Shown here: piece by piece, positions 55,607 to 62,763 of the stretch
How positions within the stretch are numbered: position 1 is the stretch's first letter
Layout of the letters: each line of letters begins with the position of its first letter
Assembly: GCF_022479115.1 (NCBI RefSeq)
Contig: NZ_CP092497.1
Location: 4,402,001-4,466,000 of the forward strand
DNA: 64,000 nt
From: Amycolatopsis sp. EV170708-02-1
GTDB lineage: Bacteria; Actinomycetota; Actinomycetes; Mycobacteriales; Pseudonocardiaceae
Reading direction: 5' to 3'
Program-made: the position numbers and the translations under genes
The notes under the pieces: generated by a model
The model's database searches: none
Told to the model about the DNA's origin: nothing
What the model saw: the letters and a program-made list of their open reading frames with translations, nothing else

Positions 55607-57982
55607 CTAGGCCGGCTGGCCCTGCAACGGAGCCAGGACGAGAACCTCACCCCGGTCGGCGTCCACGTGTACCCGCATTCCCTCGGTCAGGAGCTGAGTC
55701 GCGTTGTGGGCGGCGATCACGCACGGCTTGTTCAGCTCCCGTGACACGATGGCAGCGTGGCAAAGGACGCCTCCCTCATCAGTGACGATCGCTGCCGCTC
55801 GTGCCATGAGCGGGACGAAACTCGGTGTCGTCATCGGAGTCACGAGGATATCGCCGGTTTCGAACCGGGACGATTCCAGAACGGGGTCCTTGACGATGCG
55901 AACCGTTCCCGTGGCCGCGCCTCGGTTGGCGACCTGTCCCTCGATGCGATCCTCTGTCCTCTCCCGGATGACCTCAAGGCGGTCCTTTCGACGTACTCCC
56001 GTGGCCAAGAAAGGGGCCTCCTGGCGCCATTCAAGGCTGAAGCCCTTACGGCCACGGTGAACAGCGCGCGACCTCGCGTCGGCAGCGGTGCCGGCCAGTG
56101 CTCCCGCGATCTCCGACACGGACAGGTTCAGCAGGAGACGGTACGAAGTGCCGAGCCGGCAGGCGACCTCCACCAACAGCGGCTTCAAACACTGAAAATC
56201 CCGATAGTAGTGTTCCGTCGTATGATTGCGGTGGTAGGTCCAGGTGCGCAGCCAAGTGATCTCATACTGCAGCCAGGGATAGACCCGCATGGCCGCTCGG
56301 ACAGCGTCGCGTTCGGCCTCTTGCCGTTCCAGCATGATGCGCCATAGCTGCGCGGCGTCCTCCGGGAACCTGCTTCGCAGCAGGTCCTCGAAATATTGCC
56401 TCGTAAAAGCCTCGCCGATGACATCGGTGCAGGCAAGGAATCGCCATCGGCGATGATATTGATCGATCAGGGCGGAGATCTCGGCGTCCTCGAGCACCTC
56501 GTCCGACCAGGCGGCATGGCCCAGCCGTTCCTGTGTGACCAACAAGATGCGCAGGAACTCCTCCTCCTGCAGGAATGCGCTGTTCGGCACGTCGCTGAAC
56601 GTCAATGTCGCGAAATCGTCACTGAAATTCGCAGACTTTCCGCCCTGCATTTCCTCGCTCACCAGCTCGGCCAGTGGCGTGAGGGCGAAAATGGGGGCAT
56701 TGTAGATCGAGGTCATGCGCTGATTGAGCTCGTCGAACTCGCCGAGAAGCAGGATCAGCAGTTCATCCGTTTCTTGACGGTAATCTCGACCTTCTGTTGC
56801 CTCGCAAAAATTGGTGAACTCCTCGACGGTCCGCAGGTAGCGGGTTTCCAGGCGCTCCAAATAGTTGTGGTCGCGTCGGATGAGCACCTTCATGTGCGCG
56901 ATCAGACTGGCGTCGAGGGCGTTGTCGATCCAGATGTCGACGTCACCATTCGGGTGTTTGAAGCTCGGCTGGTACACATGGTATCGCGAGAGGTCGAAAC
57001 TCAGCTCGAACTGGCTTCGGGCATACTTGTGAAAGCCTTGGACATTGGCTTCTTCGAAGATCGGAGACAGAATTCGGGAACTGAATCGTTTGCTGTACTT
57101 CGGCAATTCGGAAACATCATCACCCGGCTCGCGGAGCGTGGTGATCGGGCGACTTTGCACGATATGCAGACCGGTGTCGTCGATGCACCACTCGACGTCA
57201 CACGCGGTTCCTGCGAAGGTTTCGATTCTTCTGGCGATCAACGAGAGACCACGTAAGTCCGCTGCGCTCAGTGGCTCGTCGATCTCGGCCACCGGTACCA
57301 CTTCGTTTTGCCCGTCCACTCGGACCAACTTGACATGCTGCGTGCCGGCGCGACGCTGGAGGATCACCCCCGAACGCTTGTCCAGTACGTAGTGTGCCGG
57401 TGTTATCTCGCCCGATACCAGCAGTTCGCCGAGACCGTGGCAGCTCTCGACCACGATGACATCTTCGGTGTGGTCGACAGGATGTCTGGTGAAGAGCGCT
57501 CCGGCGTGCCGGCTGTCGACCATCTCCTGGATCACGACCGCGATCGGCTCGGGCGCGTGCAGGTAGTGTCGTGCCCGGTCTGAGAACAAGCTCGCGTAGC
57601 ATCGCCGCACGTGGGACTCGACGTCGGCCGCGGGAACGTTGAGGTAGCTCTCGAAAATGCCGGCGAAGCTCCGATCCTCGGAGTCCTCGCTGACCGCACT
57701 GCTCCGGACGGCGAAGTAGCGGCCGTTCAGGCCGTTGAGCCGCTTGGTCACTTCCTCCGCAAGACCGGCAGGCGGAGGCGCGGCGCCGACACGCGTACCG
57801 GCATCCGGTGCGTGCGGGCTGATCCCGTTGTCGGCCATCAGCGTTTCGAAAGCCTGCGTGGTGACGACGAAGCCGCGTGGAACGGGAATTCCGTGACGTG
57901 TCAAGGCGGCCAGGGAGAGCCCCTTGCCGCCGACCAGCGACAAGTCTTCCTCGCCGATCTCAGTGAAGTCGCGTGTCCACAT
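55607..57982 (-). CDS. PEP synthase / rifampin phosphotransferase-like enzyme
   Basis: About 791 residues; ATG at 57982, or GTG 57985, which overlaps the upstream stop codon. The N-terminal ATP-grasp PPDK domain has LVGGKGLSLAAL, FAVRSSAVSEDSEDRSFAGIF, IAVVIQEMVDSRHAGALFTR, DVEWCIDDTGLHIVQSRP. The C-terminal phosphohistidine domain has GDILVTPMTTPSFVPLM and TDEGGVLCHAAIVSREL with the swivelling His. The central 350 residues are a separate helical domain, as in rifampin phosphotransferases. The C-terminal PEP-binding TIM barrel of true PEP synthase is missing. It should use ATP to phosphorylate a small molecule in two half-reactions. The substrate is unknown. Coupling to the PLP decarboxylase-like gene suggests a shared pathway. 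Confidence 0.85.
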   Translation of the reverse strand: MWTRDFTEIGEEDLSLVGGKGLSLAALTRHGIPVPRGFVVTTQAFETLMADNGISPHAPDAGTRVGAAPPPAGLAEEVTKRLNGLNGRYFAVRSSAVSEDSEDRSFAGIFESYLNVPAADVESHVRRCYASLFSDRARHYLHAPEPIAVVIQEMVDSRHAGALFTRHPVDHTEDVIVVESCHGLGELLVSGEITPAHYVLDKRSGVILQRRAGTQHVKLVRVDGQNEVVPVAEIDEPLSAADLRGLSLIARRIETFAGTACDVEWCIDDTGLHIVQSRPITTLREPGDDVSELPKYSKRFSSRILSPIFEEANVQGFHKYARSQFELSFDLSRYHVYQPSFKHPNGDVDIWIDNALDASLIAHMKVLIRRDHNYLERLETRYLRTVEEFTNFCEATEGRDYRQETDELLILLLGEFDELNQRMTSIYNAPIFALTPLAELVSEEMQGGKSANFSDDFATLTFSDVPNSAFLQEEEFLRILLVTQERLGHAAWSDEVLEDAEISALIDQYHRRWRFLACTDVIGEAFTRQYFEDLLRSRFPEDAAQLWRIMLERQEAERDAVRAAMRVYPWLQYEITWLRTWTYHRNHTTEHYYRDFQCLKPLLVEVACRLGTSYRLLLNLSVSEIAGALAGTAADARSRAVHRGRKGFSLEWRQEAPFLATGVRRKDRLEVIRERTEDRIEGQVANRGAATGTVRIVKDPVLESSRFETGDILVTPMTTPSFVPLMARAAAIVTDEGGVLCHAAIVSRELNKPCVIAAHNATQLLTEGMRVHVDADRGEVLVLAPLQGQPA

Positions 57983-57984
57983 CA

Positions 57985-59610
57985 CTAGTCCAAGTACTGA
58001 ACTCGGGCGGGCCGAACGCCGCCATAGCCGATATTGAAGACAGGTGCACTGTAAGCGCCGACAAAATGTATGAACAGGAGATTTCCTTCGGCGACCCCCT
58101 TGGGTAAGATCGTGCTGTCCGAAATGACATCACGACCGTCGCAGGACAGTGAAGAAATTACATACTCTTCGGCGTCGAGGTCTACCCGGTCGGTTGTTAT
58201 CGGAAAATGGAATCTATGTCTATCCATCATCTGTAACACGCCGAAAATAGATGCGTTGACGTAGAGCCAGGTTCGACCGTCCCGAACTGCCCTGGAAACA
58301 ACCGGAGCCACCAGTTTGCCGGCGTCGCCTGCGATCAGCCGCCCCGGTTCGGCCAGATAGTGCAGGCCGGAGAGTTCTGCGTTGATGGTAGGAGCGATCT
58401 GCTCGAGGCGGGGGACCAGTGGGTGTACCGGGATCGGGAATCCGCCGCCGATGTCGATCATCTCGATCGGGAACCCGTGCAGCCGGCATTCCGCGGCCAG
58501 TGCGTGCGCCTGGCGGATCCCATCACGCCACGCGGTGGCCACCTCGTTCTGGCCGCCCACGTTGAAGGCGATGCCGTGGGGGACGAGTCCGGCTCGCTCC
58601 ACCGCGTGCAACATCGGTATCAGTTCCGCCTGCGGGATTCCGAACTTCGTCGAAAGGTTGATGAACGCGTAGTGGTCACCTGATGTGCGAATTCGCACCA
58701 GGCACCGGGCATCAGGTGCGGCCTTGGCGATTCGGTCTATTTGGCTCACCGAGTCGACGACAAACACGGAGACGCCACTTTCATGTGCCAAGCGCAGATC
58801 TTCGAGTTCCTGGACGGGGGCAGAGAAGATCACTTTCTCGGGCGACGCGCCCGCCAGTCTTGCCAGTTCGACTTCATGCCACGATGTGGCTTCAAAACCG
58901 CATCCCTCTTCCTGTAGTGCGGAAAGTACTCGCGGGTCAGGGTTGGTTTTCACCGAGAAACGAATATCCAGAGCCGGAGCGAGATCGACGAGTTGCCGGT
59001 AGGAGTGGCGGATTGCGCCGATGTTCATCAGAAATGTCGTGCGCTGCGTCGACCGGATATCGGACAAGACTTCCTCGGGAATATTCCACGAGGAGCGAGT
59101 CTCACGTTCTGGCAGTAGGGTGTGATCCACCTTGCTGATCGATCTCGCTCGAGGTGTTTCACGAGCGTTTTCCCACAATGCCCAAAACGCGTTTCTGAGT
59201 AGTGTGGCCACGCCGGGGCCATCCAGCCGGGAAACGTGCGGTGGGTCGAGCGAGACCGCGAACGCCACGTCACCGAATGTCACTCCGACGGAGGCGCCGG
59301 CGGTGATATCCGGCAAGAAGCGGACCTCCTCCGTCTGTGGCCTCGGCATCATCCGTTTATCGGACATCAGCAGGCTGCCCCGCAGACGGTGACGTTCAAC
59401 TTCTTGGCACCACTCGGTTCCATCGTCGCCGAGCCAATCGAACAGTCCGGTGATGTCGCCATGCATCGTGTACGGTTCACGGGCCTGCAGAATGCGCGCG
59501 AGGAGGTCTTTTGCCGCGTGAAGACCATTCCCTGGGATGCGGTGCTCAATCAGTGAATGCACGTTCTTCGCCTGTCGGAGTGGCATGTCACTGTCAAGTA
59601 GGTCTTCCAT
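57985..59610 (-). CDS. PLP-dependent decarboxylase, ornithine/diaminopimelate decarboxylase fold, with N-terminal extension
   Basis: About 541 residues from the ATG at 59610 (AGAGG seven bases upstream); the longer frame to 59847 lacks a start signal. The fold-type III core begins near residue 190: IRFSVKTNPDPRVLSAL with the PLP Lys, FNVGGQNEVA, IDIGGGFPIP and LAEPGRLIAGDAG (phosphate site). The C-terminal SSLSCDGRDVI has the Cys of the second active-site half, and GAYSAPVFNIGYGG follows. The 190-residue N-terminal extension, containing GSLLMSDKRMMPRPQTEEV, is not found in ordinary ornithine or diaminopimelate decarboxylases, and I do not recognise it. It probably decarboxylates a basic or diamino acid. 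The stop overlaps the next gene's GTG. Confidence 0.85.
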   Translation of the reverse strand: MEDLLDSDMPLRQAKNVHSLIEHRIPGNGLHAAKDLLARILQAREPYTMHGDITGLFDWLGDDGTEWCQEVERHRLRGSLLMSDKRMMPRPQTEEVRFLPDITAGASVGVTFGDVAFAVSLDPPHVSRLDGPGVATLLRNAFWALWENARETPRARSISKVDHTLLPERETRSSWNIPEEVLSDIRSTQRTTFLMNIGAIRHSYRQLVDLAPALDIRFSVKTNPDPRVLSALQEEGCGFEATSWHEVELARLAGASPEKVIFSAPVQELEDLRLAHESGVSVFVVDSVSQIDRIAKAAPDARCLVRIRTSGDHYAFINLSTKFGIPQAELIPMLHAVERAGLVPHGIAFNVGGQNEVATAWRDGIRQAHALAAECRLHGFPIEMIDIGGGFPIPVHPLVPRLEQIAPTINAELSGLHYLAEPGRLIAGDAGKLVAPVVSRAVRDGRTWLYVNASIFGVLQMMDRHRFHFPITTDRVDLDAEEYVISSLSCDGRDVISDSTILPKGVAEGNLLFIHFVGAYSAPVFNIGYGGVRPARVQYLD

Positions 59611-60077
59611 TGAATACCTCTGAAATTTTGAAGGACCTAGTTGTTCACTACAGGTTGACGACGAGTGGATCTCACCGCCGCGCGGCTGGAGTTCGCTGAA
59701 TGGAAGCACGTGGAACCGAATCTGGCCGGGCAGCGGGTGAAAAGAGGTACTGAGGGGTGCCTGAAGAGACATTTCTCCCGCCGGCAAGCGTGGGCAGAGT
59801 GGCTTCACCTGCGATCGCAGAGCAGCGTCACGATAGCATTGTGGCATTGCGTGATCGGTTGGGCCGGATGTGTGATGGGCTGGACGGAATGAGTGCGCGG
59901 GGTCGGCGACCCAATCGTCCGTGATGAAAGCAAGATACTCATATCGACGTGACTGGAATCACGTCCGAATTCAGTGCTAGTGCCCGAACGGCACGTGAAT
60001 GCTCGCCTTTCTTCCCCTTGTGGCGAAGGCGATAGTGAATGCGTGCTGATCGGTCAATGGTTGACAATCAGCGGCAA
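59611..60077. promoter_or_regulatory. 467-bp region upstream of the PLP decarboxylase-like gene
   Basis: No supported gene. It lies between the end of the racemase-like gene and the start of the decarboxylase-like gene, both on the minus strand. It therefore probably carries a promoter for the latter. No clear hairpin or -35/-10 pair was found. Confidence 0.35.
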
Positions 60078-60803
60078 TCATCGGTGAGTCGCTGACGCCG
60101 GCAACGGCTCGTAGCCACCGACTTTCGAGTGCGATACGGCTTCGAGCTTGTACAGGTCCGCCATCATCTCGGCCCACTTCCAGCTGGCCATGCCGGGGTC
60201 GACGAAGGCAACTCCGAGCTCATCTCTCAGCACTTCGGCGAAGCCGGGCGGTGCGATCTCGGCGAGGACGATGACCTCCGCGCCATCGCGCTGGACGGCG
60301 AGTCGCGCCGCGTCCCGCACATGACCGAAGAACGCGTCGGGATCTGCCTGTGCCGCAGGGATGGACATATCGACCGCGCGCACGGATGCCAGGTGCCGCT
60401 CCATGCCGCTGAGCAAGGCGCCCCGCTCGAGGTGTGGCACCCATTTCCGCCGTCCGGCGATGATGGAGAACCGGTGACCGAGGGTCGAGGCCAAGAGCAT
60501 GCTCGCCTCGCCCATTCCGACGACAGGCAGTCTTACGCACTCGCGGAGCTCGGGTAGCCCGCCATCGAAGAAGCAACCGAGCACAACGGCATGCGCACCG
60601 GCGTTTTCGGCTTCACGGGCCAAGGCGATGACCGGAGCTATCACCTGATGCTCGTATTCGCGGTACTCGAGGTGCGGAGGCCCGCTGTCGAGGTGTCGGA
60701 CCACGACCTCGTGATGTGGCGCTCGGACCGCTTTGATCGCGAGCATCACCTCGTCGTCGAACGCCGAAGTGCCTACGGGATTGATCCACCATATCGTGGT
60801 CAT
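60078..60803 (-). CDS. Asp/Glu/hydantoin racemase-superfamily protein lacking the second catalytic Cys
   Basis: 241 residues from the ATG at 60803, with GGAGGAAAC directly upstream. The fold matches the Asp/Glu/hydantoin racemase group: TIWWINPVGT, HAVVLGCFFDGGLPELRE with the first Cys (residue 77), LPVVGMGEASMLLAS and RFSIIAGRRKW. In racemases a second Cys lies in a GC-containing motif in the C-terminal half; here that place reads EVIVLAEIAPPGFAEVL with no Cys. One-Cys members of this superfamily include arylmalonate decarboxylase, so a decarboxylase, isomerase or one-base reaction is as likely as racemisation. It follows the HExxH gene by 21 bp in one operon. Confidence 0.8.
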   Translation of the reverse strand: MTTIWWINPVGTSAFDDEVMLAIKAVRAPHHEVVVRHLDSGPPHLEYREYEHQVIAPVIALAREAENAGAHAVVLGCFFDGGLPELRECVRLPVVGMGEASMLLASTLGHRFSIIAGRRKWVPHLERGALLSGMERHLASVRAVDMSIPAAQADPDAFFGHVRDAARLAVQRDGAEVIVLAEIAPPGFAEVLRDELGVAFVDPGMASWKWAEMMADLYKLEAVSHSKVGGYEPLPASATHR

Positions 60804-60824
60804 GTTTCCTCCAGGGCAAACGTC

Positions 60825-61829
60825 TCAGGCGTTCACCGGGGAGCTGGCACCCTCAAGGGCCGCATCCCTGCGCTGAGTGATCAGTTCGGCTAGTTCGGGT
60901 ACTCGAACCAGCTCCACCGCACGGGCGAAGTCCTGTCGAGTGGCGTGTATCTGCTTCACGTGTCTTGTATGCATCATGTCCGCGACGGCCGAGATCTCCG
61001 GTGTGACATCGGCATCCAGCAACCACCGGCAGTACAGTGCGACATGGGAGAACGCCCAAGTCCCATGCAGGAACCCGAACGCGGGACGCTCCGTCTCAAG
61101 CCATGGTGCGTAGAAGGTCGCGGTGCTCTGTCGAAGGTCGTCAGCGATGCCCGATGCGGCGAAGAGATCGTTGAGCTCGGTGTGCGCTGCCTCATGGATG
61201 AGCTCGCGGCTGACATAGCGCTGTTCGGCGAAGTAGTCCAGGTGTGCTGTCGCCGGCAAGGAAGTGGTCGTCCAGCTTCGGATCTTCGCGGCGGTCGGCC
61301 GCAGCTCGGCGATCAGTGCCACGACTCGGGTGTTCCTGGCTACCGTCGAACCGAATCCGGCGGCCACGGCCGAGCCCAGAGCGCGCCGGACGAGATCACG
61401 GTCCGCCGCGGTGGCCGCTGCGTGGAGTTCGGCGGACGCGATCGCGACCGGGGCGGCGGTGCGTGCGGCGTCCTCGTCGAGGGCGGCATCATCGGTGAGC
61501 GCCGCCCATGCCGGATGGAGGACAACGATCGGACCCGCGTCCGTCTGAATCGGGTCCAAAGCCGACTCTTCCGAACGCAACATCATCGCTGCGCCGATCG
61601 CCTCGGTGTCCTGGTCCTGTACGGCTCGGCTCGCCGCTTCGAACACCTGGTGTGCCAGTGCGTAGCGCAAGGGAAGATCAGCACTGGCCGCTGCGCTCCA
61701 GGGATGGTCATCGTTGGTGTCGAGTGCGCGCAGTACGTCGTCAAGGCGCGCGATCTTGCTCGCCCGGTAGGCATCCACCTGCTGACTCAAACCGGTCGGC
61801 AACTGGTAGGTTGACACAGGCACGTTCAC
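60825..61829 (-). CDS. HExxH-motif putative peptide-modification (beta-hydroxylase-type) protein
   Basis: 334 residues from the GTG at 61829 (AAGGAGAAACC upstream). The key motif is SRELIHEAAHTELNDLF, with His212-Glu-x-x-His216. Other family-like segments are LPLRYALAHQVFEAA, STVARNTRVVALIAEL and a late FLHGTWAFSHVALYCRWLL. This is the pattern of the actinobacterial HExxH putative peptide-modification family, now linked to 2-oxoglutarate/iron-dependent peptide beta-hydroxylation, not to proteolysis. The substrate would be a peptide, either ribosomal or carrier-bound. A 72-codon gene ends 79 bp upstream and is the obvious candidate substrate. The next gene is racemase-like. The family assignment is by motif and layout. 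Confidence 0.8.
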   Translation of the reverse strand: MNVPVSTYQLPTGLSQQVDAYRASKIARLDDVLRALDTNDDHPWSAAASADLPLRYALAHQVFEAASRAVQDQDTEAIGAAMMLRSEESALDPIQTDAGPIVVLHPAWAALTDDAALDEDAARTAAPVAIASAELHAAATAADRDLVRRALGSAVAAGFGSTVARNTRVVALIAELRPTAAKIRSWTTTSLPATAHLDYFAEQRYVSRELIHEAAHTELNDLFAASGIADDLRQSTATFYAPWLETERPAFGFLHGTWAFSHVALYCRWLLDADVTPEISAVADMMHTRHVKQIHATRQDFARAVELVRVPELAELITQRRDAALEGASSPVNA

Positions 61830-61908
61830 GGTTTCTCCTTGGCTACGTTAATTGTCCGAAATAAGTCGGGTGGTGACAGTGCCTATGGCTGTCACCACCC
61901 TTCCGTGC

Positions 61909-62127
61909 TCAGCTTTCGGAAATCGAGTTGCCTGTACGGGTGTCTTCCGCCAGGCGCCAGGCTTCCGCGTCACCATGCGGGGAGTGGTAGGCCGGGAGAA
62001 CCTTGGATTCGTTTCGTCGGAAATCGCTGAAGACGTCCTGGAGTGCGCTGAGGTCAACATTCTTGTTCATGTGCTCTTCAACCACCTTTGTTGTCGATGG
62101 GGAGTGGTTTTTCAACAGTCGCGGCAT
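61909..62127 (-). CDS. Small peptide, candidate RiPP precursor
   Basis: A 72-residue peptide from the ATG at 62127 (AGGGAG nine bases upstream); an internal ATG at 62070 would give 53 residues. The middle reads NKNVDLSALQDVFSDFRRNE, a helical leader-like stretch. The C-terminal part, VLPAYHSPHGDAEAWRLAED ending in TGNSISES, is rich in His, Asp and Asn, residues that beta-hydroxylases modify. There is no Cys, so thioether or disulfide classes are excluded. It is the first gene of the run with the HExxH protein (79 bp downstream) and the racemase-like protein. I recognise no family. It could also be an unrelated small protein. Confidence 0.5.
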   Translation of the reverse strand: MPRLLKNHSPSTTKVVEEHMNKNVDLSALQDVFSDFRRNESKVLPAYHSPHGDAEAWRLAEDTRTGNSISES

Positions 62128-62763
62128 GATGTGTTGCTCCCTGTCAAGGGCTGGCCGCGAGATTCACGCTATGTCGTGCGGAGGTCTCGACGAGGGGGCG
62201 AGCTTGAGGTTGCCCGATTTGGTCGGCGACGCTGCCCGTGTGGACACCTGTCAGACGGGTCCGCACGATCGCGGGCGGCCACGGTTCGCCAGGTCAACCT
62301 TGGTGGCTCCGGCCTCGTGGTCAGGATCCCCTGGTACCCCGTGAGTCCTCGCGTGTCACGCGTGCGCACTGCTGGGGTGACATCGTGTACTGATGGCCGA
62401 GTTCGCTCGGGTCGAGGCGCAGTCGCTTCATGTGGTCGACTCCTTACGTAATGTGTGCGGGTGCCCGATAGTGCACGTCTCTAGGGAAAATCGGGCACGG
62501 CGAGGTGTCCGCGCGATAACGGTGTACGCATCATGCTCCTCGTCGTCTACGGTCCAGATCGACGGTTCGGCAGTTGGGTGCACGGAAAGTGTCGGGTCGA
62601 GATAACAGAGGCTTCCCGGTGTTTTAGAACGTGTTTGGCTTTGTCTGCATCATTGGCGTCCGCGGTGTTCCATTGTCGCAATCTGCGGTCAGGGTTCTTG
62701 ACGGAATAAATCGCATCATCGGGTTCTGGTTATTTACCGATAAGGCGATGGATGGGAGTTCGC
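62128..62763. promoter_or_regulatory. 636-bp divergent intergenic region
   Basis: It separates the minus-strand small-peptide operon from the plus-strand adenylate-forming gene, so it should hold two promoters. Short frames such as 62393-62605 have poor codon usage and no ribosome-binding site. A TTGACG hexamer is at about 62697, but no -10 box at normal spacing is convincing. Confidence 0.35.

Noticed and set aside
61848..62060. Overlapping minus-strand frame as the small-peptide precursor
   Set aside because: It has no ribosome-binding site, overlaps the HExxH-side spacer and has poor codon usage compared with the 61909-62127 frame.
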